From: Celeribacter halophilus
GTDB taxonomy: Bacteria; Pseudomonadota; Alphaproteobacteria; Rhodobacterales; Rhodobacteraceae
NCBI RefSeq assembly: GCF_900114135.1
Contig: NZ_FORY01000003.1
Location: forward strand, 62,001 to 126,000
Reading direction: 5' to 3'
DNA: 64,000 nt
The notes beneath the pieces were generated by a model. The model did no database searches and was not told the origin of the DNA. It saw nothing but the letters and a program-made list of their open reading frames with translations. Both the position numbers and the translations under genes were made by a program. This document shows positions 19,346-28,751 of the stretch, piece by piece. The first letter of the stretch is position 1. Each line of letters opens with the position of its first letter.

Positions 19346-19877
19346 AATCAACCCACTTATGGCGCTGCCGCTGGTCATCGCGGCGGGGTTTATTGCTCTG
19401 GTCACATATGGCATGGCCCGCGAAGATGCGGAGCAGTTGCCCAGTTCGCAAATCGGCCGGGAGGCACCGTCGATTGCCTCTGTCACCCCGTTTGAGGGTA
19501 AGGAGCCGCTCACCGACGGGATGCTACGCGAAGGCGGCGTGAAGCTGGTCAACTATTGGGCCTCTTGGTGCGCGCCGTGCCGTGCCGAACATCCGCAGCT
19601 TGAAACCCTCGCCAAGGAGGGGGTGACGATCTACGGTATCAATTATAAAGACGAAGCCTCCAACGCGCTGAAATTTCTGGATGATCTGGGCAATCCCTAC
19701 ACGGCCATTGCCCAAGACGAACCGGGACGCACGGCGCTGGAATGGGGCGTGTATGGTGTGCCGGAGACCTATATTCTCGATGCTGAAGGGCACATCGCCT
19801 ACCGGTTTGCCGGTCCGATCACGGTTGAGATCATGGAGAAATATATCAAGCCTGAGATTGCCAAAGCGGCTCAATAA
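19338..19877 (+). CDS. ccmG: Thiol:disulfide interchange protein CcmG/DsbE
   Basis: Membrane-anchored thioredoxin-fold protein of 179 residues that reduces the cysteines of apocytochrome c (or of CcmH) before haem attachment. An N-terminal signal anchor (PLVIAAGFIALVTYGM) is followed by the active site NYWASWCAPCRAEHP at about 70 and the cis-Pro segment YGVPETYILD. ccmE, ccmF and ccmH are not in this window, so the set is split. Confidence 0.93.
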   Translation: MAKINPLMALPLVIAAGFIALVTYGMAREDAEQLPSSQIGREAPSIASVTPFEGKEPLTDGMLREGGVKLVNYWASWCAPCRAEHPQLETLAKEGVTIYGINYKDEASNALKFLDDLGNPYTAIAQDEPGRTALEWGVYGVPETYILDAEGHIAYRFAGPITVEIMEKYIKPEIAKAAQ

Positions 19878-19964
19878 GCTGTGGGGATGAGTCCAAGCGG
19901 CAGTTAGGAAAATAGACCAATGGATATTTGGTCTCTTACTGACGCTTTTGGGATTTCTAACCTG

Positions 19965-19989
19965 TTAAGGTTAATCTGATTAAGGTTAA
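19965..19989. repeat. Direct repeat TTAAGGTTAA x2
   Basis: TTAAGGTTAA occurs at 19965-19974 and again at 19980-19989 (followed by C), 15 bp apart. The gap between ccmG and the terminator at 20107 holds no coding region I can support. Confidence 0.4.
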
Positions 19990-20106
19990 CGCGTGTGAAA
20001 AGGCTGACACGCGTGCGGGTGTCTGAACGGGGGTGACATCCGTCATGTTCACGGTTCTACGGCGTTGCCCATCCTGTGCCGTGTATCGCGTGACATATTT
20101 CAAAAG

Positions 20107-20134
20107 AAAACCCGCCGGTAGTCCGGCGGGTTTT
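20107..20134. terminator. Bidirectional terminator after metY
   Basis: A perfect 12-bp stem AAAACCCGCCGG/CCGGCGGGTTTT with a 4-base loop and T-rich flank on both strands. It ends the minus-strand metY message and would stop transcripts from the ccmG side. Confidence 0.9.
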
Positions 20135-20155
20135 GTCGTTCTTTTGCAGAGCAGA

Positions 20156-21433
20156 TTAGCTCAATGCCTGATCCAGATCGGCGATCAGATCGTTCACATC
20201 CTCAATCCCGACGGAGAGGCGCAGGATGTTCGGACCTGCACCGGCCTTGATCTGGTCTTCCGGCGCGAGTTGACGGTGGGTCGTCGAGGCCGGATGGATC
20301 ACCAGAGAACGCGTGTCGCCAAGGTTTGCCACATGGGAAAACAGCTTGAGCTTCGAGACGGTCTCCACACAGGCATCATATCCGCCTTTGAGCGCCACGG
20401 TGAACAGCGACCCGGCGCCACGCGGACAGACCCGCGTCATGCGATCATAGTAGCGGGAGGTGGGGAGGCCGGAATAGGTCACCGCCTCGATCCGCTCGTC
20501 ACCTTCGAGCCAGCCGGCAATCTCGCGCGCGTTCTGGACGTGTTTTTGCATCCGCAGGCTGAGTGTCTCGATCCCCATGAGCGTATAATGCGCTGCCTGC
20601 GGGTTGAGCGTCATGCCCAGATCGCGCAGTCCCACGGCGATGCCGTGGAAGGTAAAGGCCATCGGGCCGAACACTTCATGGAAATTCAGCCCGTGATAGG
20701 CGGGTTCCGGTTCGGAGAGCGACGGGAATTTTCCCGAAGCGGACCAGTCGAACGTGCCGCTGTCCACGATGCAGCCGCCGGTCACGGTGCCATTGCCCGT
20801 GAGGAATTTGGTCAGCGAATGCACCACCAAGGTCGCGCCGTGTTCAATGGGTTTGCACAGGTAAGGCGTGGCCGATGTGTTGTCCACGATCAGCGGAATA
20901 CCCGCCTGTTTGGCGATCTCACCGATGGCATCAAGGTCCATGATGGCCCCTGACGGGTTGGCGAGGCTTTCGCAGAACACCGCCTGCGTGTCGTCGTCAA
21001 TCGCGTCGCGGATGGCGTCGAAATCGTCGAAATCGACGAATTTTGCCGACCAGCCAAAGCGTTTGAAGGTCTGGGTGAACTGGGTGAGCGTGCCACCGTA
21101 AAGACGGGTCGAGGCCACGATGTTCTTGCCCGGAGCCATGAGCGGGAAGAGCGCCATGATCTGCGCGGCATGGCCGGAGGAGCAACAGACCGCCCCTGCG
21201 CCGCCTTCGAGGGCAGCCATGCGGTTTTGCAAGGCGGCCACTGTCGGGTTGGTCAGCCGCGAGTAGATGTAGCCGACCTCTTCGAGATTAAAGAGCCGCG
21301 CCGCATGGTCGGCATCTTTGAACACATAGGCCGTGGTTTGGTAAATCGGCACCTGACGCGCACCGGTTGCGGGGTCCGGTTCGGTCCCCGCATGAACCTG
21401 TATCGTGTCAAAGCCTTGTTTTCTATCGGACAT
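20156..21433 (-). CDS. metY: O-acetylhomoserine sulfhydrylase (aminocarboxypropyltransferase)
   Basis: PLP enzyme of the Cys/Met metabolism family that makes homocysteine from O-acetylhomoserine and sulfide; 425 residues. Signatures include GYIYSRLTNPTVAALQNRMAALEGG (about 57-81) and the PLP-lysine loop VVHSLTKFLTGNGTVTGG near 205. Length and sequence favour MetY over the shorter MetZ or cystathionine enzymes. The ATG at 21433 (MSDRKQGFDTIQVHAG) has GGGAGGA just upstream; the frame extends 18 codons further but without family similarity. Confidence 0.92.
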   Translation of the reverse strand: MSDRKQGFDTIQVHAGTEPDPATGARQVPIYQTTAYVFKDADHAARLFNLEEVGYIYSRLTNPTVAALQNRMAALEGGAGAVCCSSGHAAQIMALFPLMAPGKNIVASTRLYGGTLTQFTQTFKRFGWSAKFVDFDDFDAIRDAIDDDTQAVFCESLANPSGAIMDLDAIGEIAKQAGIPLIVDNTSATPYLCKPIEHGATLVVHSLTKFLTGNGTVTGGCIVDSGTFDWSASGKFPSLSEPEPAYHGLNFHEVFGPMAFTFHGIAVGLRDLGMTLNPQAAHYTLMGIETLSLRMQKHVQNAREIAGWLEGDERIEAVTYSGLPTSRYYDRMTRVCPRGAGSLFTVALKGGYDACVETVSKLKLFSHVANLGDTRSLVIHPASTTHRQLAPEDQIKAGAGPNILRLSVGIEDVNDLIADLDQALS

Positions 21434-21555
21434 TCTATCCTCCCGTTCGCATATTCCCTGTGACATTATGCGCGGGCGGCTGCGCATTCAACAGGAAGAC
21501 TGCGCATAGAGAATATGAGGGCGGCTCATAGTGCGGCAAGCAAGGCGAGGCGATC

Positions 21556-21645
21556 TTATCCCGCATAGATCAAAAGCGCGAAAAACGACATGAGGAGCAG
21601 GAGTTCCCTGAGTGGAAGCGGGATGTGTGGCTGGATATGTTTCAT
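21556..21645 (-). CDS. Possible 29-residue membrane peptide upstream of metY
   Basis: An ATG-to-TAA frame of 29 codons on the metY strand, 123 bp before its start. The peptide begins MKHIQPHIPLPLREL and ends in a hydrophobic helix (LLLLMSFFALLIYAG). It has no recognisable family, and only a weak ribosome site. It could be a leader peptide, a small membrane protein or chance. Confidence 0.3.
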   Translation of the reverse strand: MKHIQPHIPLPLRELLLLMSFFALLIYAG

Positions 21646-21784
21646 GCCCACAGAGGTAGAGCGTAGAGGTTAAGCAAAACTCATCAACGCGCCCGCAAAG
21701 CCGGAAACACTTTGTTTCCGTTTTGTTCTTGTTGTCTGTCCCACGTCAACAGCGCAGTTTGCAAGGGTCTGAGAGGTGCCAGAG

Positions 21785-22126
21785 ATGATGAAGATTTACC
21801 ACAATCCCCGCTGTTCCAAATCCCGCGAAACGCTCAAGTTGATCGAGGCGGAAGGGATCACCCCCGAGGTGGTGCTCTATCTTGAAACGCCGGTGTCGCG
21901 AGAGAAGCTCGCGGAATTCGTGCGCCGCTCCGGTTTGCCCGCCAGCGCCTTTTTGCGTGCGAAGGAGGCGGAGGCCAAGGCTATGGGCATTACAGCCAAA
22001 TCCGATCCCGAGACGATCCTTGACGCGATTGCCGCGCATCCGCGTTTGATGGAGCGCCCTGTGGTCGAGACCGACAAGGGGGTGGCGCTAGGGCGTCCGC
22101 CGGAAGCGGTCAAGGATGTGTTGTGA
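21785..22126 (+). CDS. ArsC-family reductase
   Basis: 113-residue thioredoxin-fold protein of the glutaredoxin-dependent arsenate reductase family. KIYHNPRCSKSRETLKLIE places the catalytic Cys at about residue 10, and the conserved Arg-containing RPVVETDKGVALGRPPE lies near 90. Arsenate reduction is the family activity, but no ars regulator or efflux gene is adjacent, so another role is possible. Two in-frame ATGs lie side by side; the first was taken. Confidence 0.8.
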   Translation: MMKIYHNPRCSKSRETLKLIEAEGITPEVVLYLETPVSREKLAEFVRRSGLPASAFLRAKEAEAKAMGITAKSDPETILDAIAAHPRLMERPVVETDKGVALGRPPEAVKDVL

Positions 22127-22233
22127 GGTGGCGCTCATGAAGTGCCGCGCAACCTATTGATATAGATTGGTCTTGCGCAATCAACTTGGCCTCAGGGGAT
22201 TGCGAAAGACGTTCAAACCGTCCGGAGACCTCA

Positions 22234-22860
22234 ATGCAGTTCGACTTCACCACACTTCCCGCCCGCGACCGCTACAGGTTGCTTACGAATTTCGTCGGAC
22301 CGCGCCCCATCGCCTTGGTGACCACGGTGAATCCGGACGGGACACATAACGCGGCCCCGATGTCGTTTTTCAATGTGATGTCCTCGGAACCGCCGCTTTT
22401 GGTGCTGGGGATCGCCTCAAAGCCGGAGCAGGAAAAGGACACCGCCGCCAATATCCGGCGCGCGGGCGAGTTTGCCATTCACATGGTGGATCGGGCGCTG
22501 TCGGAGGCCATGCTGGTGGCGGGGTTGGCAGTGCCGTCGGGCGTGGATGAGCTGGCGCTGGCGGGGGTGGAGACGGAGCCTTGCACCGCGATTGCCGCGC
22601 CGCGCATCACGGGCGCATCCTGTGTGTTCGAATGTCGGACCGAGCGCCTGCTCGACTGGCCGAACCGCGTTCTGGTGATCGGTGAGGTGGTCCAGATGCA
22701 TGTCCGCCGTGATTGTCTGGACGATGCGGGCCGGTATGTGAATCCCGAGGTGTATCAACCAATTGCGCGGCTGCATGGTGACAATTATGTGGGCTCCGAA
22801 GATCAATTCGTGCTGACCGCGCCGCCGCTGGAGGATGTGTTCAAGGGGGAGGGCGGTTAA
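22234..22860 (+). CDS. Flavin reductase-like FMN-binding protein
   Basis: 208 residues with the split-barrel FMN-binding fold. FVGPRPIALVTTVNPDGTHNAAPMSFFNVMSSEPPLL (about 21-57) is the typical flavin reductase-like core. Such proteins reduce FMN for partner oxygenases or act alone; the partner is not visible. The stop lies two bases from the end of the convergent DUF1284 gene. Confidence 0.8.
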   Translation: MQFDFTTLPARDRYRLLTNFVGPRPIALVTTVNPDGTHNAAPMSFFNVMSSEPPLLVLGIASKPEQEKDTAANIRRAGEFAIHMVDRALSEAMLVAGLAVPSGVDELALAGVETEPCTAIAAPRITGASCVFECRTERLLDWPNRVLVIGEVVQMHVRRDCLDDAGRYVNPEVYQPIARLHGDNYVGSEDQFVLTAPPLEDVFKGEGG

Positions 22861-22862
22861 GC

Positions 22863-23282
22863 TTAGGCGAGTTTGACGCCCTGAAATCCGCCTGCGGCCA
22901 CCTGCGTGCAAAGTGCTGACCAGTTGCATCCGGTGCAGGCGCTGCGGATGTCTCCGGTCGCAAAACCGGTTCTGAGCGTTACGCGCCTGTTTGCGGTAAG
23001 CGTGAGACGCGTGCCGCTTGTAATGGTCATGCCCAAAACTCGCCCCACATCACGCGCGGCGCAGGCATCGCGGGAGATGACCGAGCCCCCGTGGCAATGT
23101 TCCGCAAGATCACAGGCAATCGGCGCGCAAATATCGTCAGGCCCCTCCGTCATGGCGATCTCTTCGCCTGCACTCAGCCGTGCAGTGATCCGGTCGTAAT
23201 TTTTCACGAAATCCGGTGAATAGCCTTTGCCCACATAGGTGAGCAGACAAAGCAGATGGTGAGGGCGTAGCGTAACGGTCAT
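22863..23282 (-). CDS. DUF1284 protein
   Basis: 139 residues beginning TVTLRPHHLLCLLTYVGKGYSPDF, the signature of DUF1284 (PF06935). Several cysteines are conserved (ICAPIACDLAEHC near 70, CTGCNWSALC near the C-terminus), suggesting metal or iron-sulfur binding; that is inference. No function is known for the family. Confidence 0.75.
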   Translation of the reverse strand: MTVTLRPHHLLCLLTYVGKGYSPDFVKNYDRITARLSAGEEIAMTEGPDDICAPIACDLAEHCHGGSVISRDACAARDVGRVLGMTITSGTRLTLTANRRVTLRTGFATGDIRSACTGCNWSALCTQVAAGGFQGVKLA

Positions 23283-23314
23283 GGCGCGTAGCTACACACA
23301 GGCGCGGACAAAAG

Positions 23315-23340
23315 AAAAGGGCCCCTGAAGGAGCCCTTTC
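23315..23340 (-). terminator. Rho-independent terminator of glnA
   Basis: AAAAGGGC/GCCCTTTT arms with an inner CC-TGAA-GG extension; on the minus strand the stem is followed by TTTTCTTTTG. It lies 23 bp past the glnA stop. Confidence 0.8.
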
Positions 23341-23362
23341 CAATTCTGAAAACCGCTGCCGA

Positions 23363-24769
23363 TTAGCAGGAGTAGTAGAGTTTGTACTCGACCGGGTGCG
23401 GAGTGTGTTCGTAGGCGTAAACCTCTTCCCACTTGAGATCCATGTAGCCCGCGATCTGGTCTTTGGTGAACACGTCGCCTGCGGTGAGGAAGTCCATGTC
23501 TTTTTCCAGCTCTTCGAGCGCTTCACGCAGCGAGGCGCAAACGGTCGGGATCTCGGCCAGTTCTTCCGGCGGCAGATCGTAGAGGTCTTTGTCGGACGCC
23601 GACCCCGGATCGATCTTGTTCTTGATGCCGTCGAGACCGGCCATCAGGAGCGCTGCGAAGCACAGGTAGGGGTTTGCGCTCGGGTCGGGGAAGCGGGCTT
23701 CCACACGTTTTGCCTTGGGCGATTCGGCCCACGGAATACGCACACAACCGGAGCGGTTACGTGCGGAGTAGGCGCGCAGAACCGGAGCTTCAAAGCCCGG
23801 GATCAGGCGTTTGTAGGAGTTCGTGGACGGGTTGGTGAAGGCATTGAGCGCTTTCGCGTGCTTCAGGATACCGCCGATGAACCACAGGGCTTCGTCGGAG
23901 AGATCGGCATATTTGTCGCCGGCAAAGAGCGGCTTGCCGTCTTTCCAGATGGACATGTTCACGTGCATGCCGGTGCCGTTGTCGCCTGCGATCGGTTTCG
24001 GCATGAAGGTTGCCGATTTGCCGTAGGCCTGTGCCACGTTGTGGATCACATATTTGTATTTCTGCAGGTGGTCGGCTTGTTCGGTCAATGTGCCGAAGAT
24101 CAGGCCAAGCTCGTGCTGACAGGAGGCAACCTCGTGGTGGTGCTTGTCCACTTTCATGCCCATGTTGGCCATGGTGGTGAGCATTTCACCGCGGATGTCC
24201 TGACCGTCGTCGATCGGGTTGACGGGGAAATAGCCGCCTTTGACGCCCGGACGGTGGCCGGTGTTGCCCATTTCATATTCGGTGTCGGTGTTCCAGGAGG
24301 CGTCCAGAGCGTCCACTTCGTAGGACACTTTGTTCATCTCGACGGAGTAGCGCACGTCGTCGAACAGGAAGAATTCAGCTTCCGGACCGCAGAAGAACTG
24401 GTCGCCGATGCCGGAGGACTTGAGGTAAGCCTCGGCGCGTTGCGCACAGCCGCGCGGGTCACGCTCGTAGGATTCGCCAGTGTCGGGCTCAACCACGGTG
24501 CAATGCACGCAGAGGGTTTTCTCGGCGTAGAACGGGTCGATGTAGGCCGAAGCCGGATCCGGGATCAGTTTCATGTCGGATTCGTCGATGGACTTCCAAC
24601 CAGCGATGGAGGAACCGTCAAACATGAAGCCGTCTTCGAAGAAATCTTCGTCCACTTCCGTGTGGCGCAGCGTCACGTGTTGCAGCTTGCCGCGCGGATC
24701 GGTGAACCGCACGTCTACATATTGGACGTCTTCGTCCTTCATGGTCTTGAGAACGTCTTGGATGCTCAT
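23363..24769 (-). CDS. glnA: Glutamine synthetase type I
   Basis: Makes glutamine from glutamate, ammonium and ATP; forms dodecamers in the cytosol. 468 residues, typical of GSI-beta. Seen: [17 protein letters not shown]-terminus, [24 protein letters not shown], the ATP-site [16 protein letters not shown], and the adenylylation loop [10 protein letters not shown] with its Tyr at about 397. The presence of that Tyr and of glnB 100 bp upstream indicates control by the PII/adenylyltransferase cascade. Confidence 0.97.
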   Translation of the reverse strand: MSIQDVLKTMKDEDVQYVDVRFTDPRGKLQHVTLRHTEVDEDFFEDGFMFDGSSIAGWKSIDESDMKLIPDPASAYIDPFYAEKTLCVHCTVVEPDTGESYERDPRGCAQRAEAYLKSSGIGDQFFCGPEAEFFLFDDVRYSVEMNKVSYEVDALDASWNTDTEYEMGNTGHRPGVKGGYFPVNPIDDGQDIRGEMLTTMANMGMKVDKHHHEVASCQHELGLIFGTLTEQADHLQKYKYVIHNVAQAYGKSATFMPKPIAGDNGTGMHVNMSIWKDGKPLFAGDKYADLSDEALWFIGGILKHAKALNAFTNPSTNSYKRLIPGFEAPVLRAYSARNRSGCVRIPWAESPKAKRVEARFPDPSANPYLCFAALLMAGLDGIKNKIDPGSASDKDLYDLPPEELAEIPTVCASLREALEELEKDMDFLTAGDVFTKDQIAGYMDLKWEEVYAYEHTPHPVEYKLYYSC

Positions 24770-24869
24770 TTTTGACCTAGTCCTTTTCGTTAAGAAATTG
24801 TGTTGTGGCGAATGGCGCGCTGCGATGGAGGCCGGTTAGGGGCCGTCGGCTGCGCGCCCTGCGCCTTGC

Positions 24870-25490
<621 letters not shown>

Positions 25491-27050
25491 ATGGCTGAAC
25501 TTCTGACCAGTGCACAAATGCGTGCCGCCGAACAGGCAGCGATGGCCTCGGGCGCGGTGACGGGGCTGGATCTGATGGAACGCGCGGGGCAGGGCGTTGT
25601 GAATGCCGCTCTGGGTGCGTGGCCGGAACTGGCGCATAGCTCATATAAAGCGGTCGTCCTTTGTGGTCCCGGCAACAATGGCGGCGACGGTTTCGTTATT
25701 GCCCGACTGTTGAAGCAGCGCGGTTGGGACGTGGAGGTCTTTCTCTACGGCACGCCAGAAAAACTCCCGCCGGATGCCAGAACGAATTATGAGAGATGGC
25801 AAGCCTTAGGCGACGTGGCCGGTTTTGTCGATCTGTGTGTCGGACAGATCGAGAGCTGTGATCTCGTGATCGACGCGCTTTTCGGCACGGGGCTCACGCG
25901 TCCGATCCCCGCCGTGATGGCCGCTGTGGCGCAGGGTCTCGCACATCCGAACGGGGCCGCACGACGGGTGGCGGTGGATTTGCCCACGGGGCTGTGTTCG
26001 GATTCGGGTCGCATCCTTGGGGACGACCCAAGCGCGGTCTTCCCAAGCGATCTGACCGTGAGTTTTCATTCTCTGAAGCAGGGGCATGTTCTGGGGCAGG
26101 GGGCGGAGATATGCGGTCAGGTCGCGGTTGCGGATATCGGTTTGAATGCGGTGGGCGAGACCTTGCGGGCGGGCATGCAGGATGGCCCAGCCGTCACGCT
26201 CTATGATGAACCGCACCGTTCTGCTCTCGCCAAGCAGGGCTTCGGCCATAAATACAACCACGGCCACGCTCTGATCCTCACCGGTCCCTCAGGCAAAACC
26301 GGTGCCGCCCGTCTCGCCGCCCGCGCCGCTCTGCGCGTGGGGACGGGGCTCGTCACGCTCGGCACGCCGCATGAGGCCGTCACAGAGGTCGCCGCCCAGA
26401 TCACCGCGCTCATGCTGATCGAAATCGACACGCCGGACCTGCTCACCCGCGTGCTCTCCGACCCGCGCCTCAATGCGTTGTGTTTCGGGCCGGGGTTCGG
26501 TGTCGCGCGGGCAGGGGCGTTTCTACCCGCTGTTCTGGCGTCCCGACGCGCGACTGTGCTCGATGCCGATGCGCTGACCGCTTTGGCCCAGAGCGACTCC
26601 GGTTTCGCGAACCTGCATGAAAACTGTGTGCTGACCCCGCATGCGGGCGAGTTCAAACGCCTCTTTCCCGACCTTGCCGCGCGCCTTGCCGAGCCGCCTC
26701 TGACTGGCCCCGCCTATAGTAAGGTCGATGCCACGCGCTCTGCGGCCCAACGCGCAGGTTGCACCGTGTTGTTCAAAGGACCGGACACGGTGATCGCAAG
26801 TCCTGACGGCCAATGCTCGGTCAGCGCCGCAGTTTATGAACGCGCTGCGCCGTGGCTTGCCACCGCTGGCGCGGGAGATGTGCTTGCAGGCCTGATTGCA
26901 GGCCTGATGGCGCGTGGCTTTCCCCCGCATCAGGCAGCTGAAATTGCGGCATGGCTCCACGTCGAGGCTGCGCGCAGCTTTGGTCCGGGGCTGATTGCCG
27001 AAGACCTCCCCGAAACCCTCCCCAAAGTGCTGCGCGGGCTAAGTCTCTAA
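25491..27050 (+). CDS. nnr: Bifunctional NAD(P)H-hydrate epimerase / ADP-dependent dehydratase
   Basis: Repairs hydrated NAD(P)H. 519 residues: an N-terminal YjeF_N epimerase domain (about 1-210) with GPGNNGGDGFVIARLL at 57-72 and VDLPTGLCSDSG, and a C-terminal ribokinase-like dehydratase domain (about 235-515) with GKTGAARLAARAALRVG and the ATP-site TAGAGDVLAGLIAGLMARG. Full-length fusion as in E. coli Nnr. Divergent from glnB. Confidence 0.93.
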   Translation: MAELLTSAQMRAAEQAAMASGAVTGLDLMERAGQGVVNAALGAWPELAHSSYKAVVLCGPGNNGGDGFVIARLLKQRGWDVEVFLYGTPEKLPPDARTNYERWQALGDVAGFVDLCVGQIESCDLVIDALFGTGLTRPIPAVMAAVAQGLAHPNGAARRVAVDLPTGLCSDSGRILGDDPSAVFPSDLTVSFHSLKQGHVLGQGAEICGQVAVADIGLNAVGETLRAGMQDGPAVTLYDEPHRSALAKQGFGHKYNHGHALILTGPSGKTGAARLAARAALRVGTGLVTLGTPHEAVTEVAAQITALMLIEIDTPDLLTRVLSDPRLNALCFGPGFGVARAGAFLPAVLASRRATVLDADALTALAQSDSGFANLHENCVLTPHAGEFKRLFPDLAARLAEPPLTGPAYSKVDATRSAAQRAGCTVLFKGPDTVIASPDGQCSVSAAVYERAAPWLATAGAGDVLAGLIAGLMARGFPPHQAAEIAAWLHVEAARSFGPGLIAEDLPETLPKVLRGLSL

Positions 27051-27129
27051 AGCGCTTCACGAAAAGCCTGAACTGTGCATCGCTTCTGTCGGCGTCCGCG
27101 CAAGGCTCCTGCCGTGTGAACTGTGTGCG

Positions 27130-27152
27130 TTTCCTTTGTGCCCCAAATACTC
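27130..27152 (-). repeat. Recurrent gene-flanking motif, copy 3
   Basis: TTTCCTTTGTGCCCCAAATA followed by CTC on the plus strand; it matches the copy at 32316 at 21 of 23 positions. It precedes a hairpin (CGCCCCTT/AAGGGGCG, 27163-27193). Confidence 0.55.
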
Positions 27153-27236
27153 AAATCAAAAGCGCCCCTTGAAAAGCCGCTTTTAAAGGGGCGTATCGCC
27201 ATCAATATGCCGAGTAGGGGAAAGTAAGCGGTGAAA

Positions 27237-27557
27237 TCAGGCGGCGAAGGGCTGACCCGTTTCGCTCATCACCATCACACCATCGGCATAGATGACTTCC
27301 TCACGCGCAAAACTCAGTTTGAATCGCTTCGGCGCGGGCGTGTCGATGTTCAGAACCTGACGCATCCCCGCCCGCGTGATCACCCGATCACCCGGCTCAA
27401 GATATTCGACCGGCAGCAGCCCGTCGGCGGTCAATACTTTCGACCCAAGGGGCAAGCCCTTGTCATAATTCGGAAAAATGTCTCGCACGCAGAGCTTGCG
27501 GGACGGACCGCGCCCGTCGCTATGCTCATGATCGTGCCCGCTGCCTTTATAGGTCAT
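27237..27557 (-). CDS. Short Hint-fold protein lacking the catalytic cysteine
   Basis: 106 residues. The middle part, GSKVLTADGLLPVEYLEPGDRVITRAG (about 38-64), is the first half of a Hedgehog/intein (Hint) domain as found in many Rhodobacteraceae proteins. Full Hint domains are about 140 residues and begin with a Cys that attacks the peptide bond; here the position corresponding to Cys1 reads Leu-Gly-Ser, so autoprocessing is unlikely. The N-terminus is His/Asp-rich. Could be a decayed domain or a small protein that kept only the fold. Ends with KLSFAREEVIYADGVMVMSETGQP. Confidence 0.55.
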   Translation of the reverse strand: MTYKGSGHDHEHSDGRGPSRKLCVRDIFPNYDKGLPLGSKVLTADGLLPVEYLEPGDRVITRAGMRQVLNIDTPAPKRFKLSFAREEVIYADGVMVMSETGQPFAA

Positions 27558-27727
27558 GTCAGGGCCTCTGGATAAGTCTGCCTCAAATTGTGACCCAGAA
27601 TATGTTATTTTTATGTTAGCGAACAGGATTTTCTTGGGCGCGGATGGGCGGGTCCGTAAATTTGGTCCGTGAAACTGTACGATTGCCCCTTTTCCTCATC
27701 CGCGCGTTTTGCTATCTGCACCGCCAC

Positions 27728-27812
27728 GCGGGTGTGGCGAAATTGGTAGACGCACCAGATTTAGGTTCTGGCGCCGCAAGGCGTGGGGGTTCAAGTCCCT
27801 CCACCCGCACCA
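27728..27812 (+). tRNA. tRNA-Leu (UAG)
   Basis: 85-nt cloverleaf: acceptor GCGGGTG/CACCCGC, anticodon stem CCAGA/TCTGG around loop TTTAGGT (anticodon TAG), a variable arm (GCGCCGCAAGGCGT) and the T-loop GTTCAAGTC. The 3' CCA is encoded. It borders the accessory polysaccharide genes. Confidence 0.96.
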
Positions 27813-27960
27813 TATTATCTATTTGATATCAGGTCATAATTTTCCGAAAGAGATCATGGGGCGTTTCCGCCGCGACCGGCTTTTGAAATGTAGGCGGAAA
27901 TCTCAAATCGATAATGCGCGGGGTTGCGTGCGTCGGTATTTCTTTTAGGGTTCATTTCTC

Positions 27961-28683
27961 TTACCCCTCAATCCCGCTTTCCAACGCGTTTTTGACGCCC
28001 GATCCCAGAGTGAGGTCACAACCATTGTCCGCGCTTGTGCGGAACAGGGCTTTTGCGGCGTCTTTTTCTCTGACCGGACGATGGCTCCATGCTTTTCCTT
28101 TGCGGGCATAGGCTTTCATCTTGGCAAGCGCGGAGGCGTCGTCGGAGATTTGGTCGTTGTACCCGGGGATGTAGGCTGTCTGGAAAAAAGTGAAACCGGC
28201 GACGTGCAGTCTTGAGAGTTTCTGTTCACAGAGCAGGGCCAGAATGGCAAAGCCGGTGCTGGGCCGTGCGCCGTTGAGATGTTTTGAGAGGCGTTTGACG
28301 CGGTCGGGAGTGATGATAAAGACCTTCGGGCGGGTTTTATAGGACCCGATGTGCAGGATATGCCGGATCACACGGTGAAAATCGTGCCATTTCCCCCAGA
28401 TCAGAACCACATTTTCAACGCCCGAGGCTTTGAACCGCTCTTCTGTATAGTGTCCGGCCAGTTCGCCGGGGCGGTTCCCGACGATGTTGCGCACATAGGT
28501 GTCGAAACCGGCAAGCGGCCCGTCTTCGAGCATCACCGGAGTTTCGATGGCACGGTTGAGGCAGATGACATGATCGAATTCCGAGACGGACACCCCCGCC
28601 ATATCCGAAGGTGCAGAAGAGGCCGGCCCGATCAGACAGACCTTTTTCTGCGCAAAGTCGGGTGGTGAAAAGCGAAAATACAT
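27961..28683 (-). CDS. GT29 (sialyltransferase)-like glycosyltransferase
   Basis: About 240 residues. KKVCLIGPASS (about 13-23) with SEFDHVICLNRAIE soon after resembles sialylmotif L, and ARPSTGFAILALLCEQKLSRLHVAGF (about 150-175) resembles sialylmotif S, the two conserved blocks of GT29 enzymes that bind the nucleotide sugar. Such proteins are known in eukaryotes and sporadically in bacterial surface-glycan loci. The acceptor and whether the donor is CMP-sialate or CMP-Kdo are unknown; no CMP-sugar synthesis gene is in view. ATG at 28683 preferred (AAAAGGA upstream); 28737 is an alternative. Same strand as the capsule gene. Confidence 0.6.
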   Translation of the reverse strand: MYFRFSPPDFAQKKVCLIGPASSAPSDMAGVSVSEFDHVICLNRAIETPVMLEDGPLAGFDTYVRNIVGNRPGELAGHYTEERFKASGVENVVLIWGKWHDFHRVIRHILHIGSYKTRPKVFIITPDRVKRLSKHLNGARPSTGFAILALLCEQKLSRLHVAGFTFFQTAYIPGYNDQISDDASALAKMKAYARKGKAWSHRPVREKDAAKALFRTSADNGCDLTLGSGVKNALESGIEG

Positions 28684-28751
28684 GGGGTGTTTATCCTTTT
28701 CGGAAGTCGGCGCGCGGCCAAAGCATCTGGAAGCCATTCGGGGGCAGGGGC

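Noticed and set aside
20033-20953. A 306-codon frame opposite metY
   Set aside because: Runs through the terminator and the metY coding strand; shadow.
21434-21560. SAM-II or other methionine riboswitch before metY
   Set aside because: The conserved pseudoknot sequences of SAM-II are not found in this leader.
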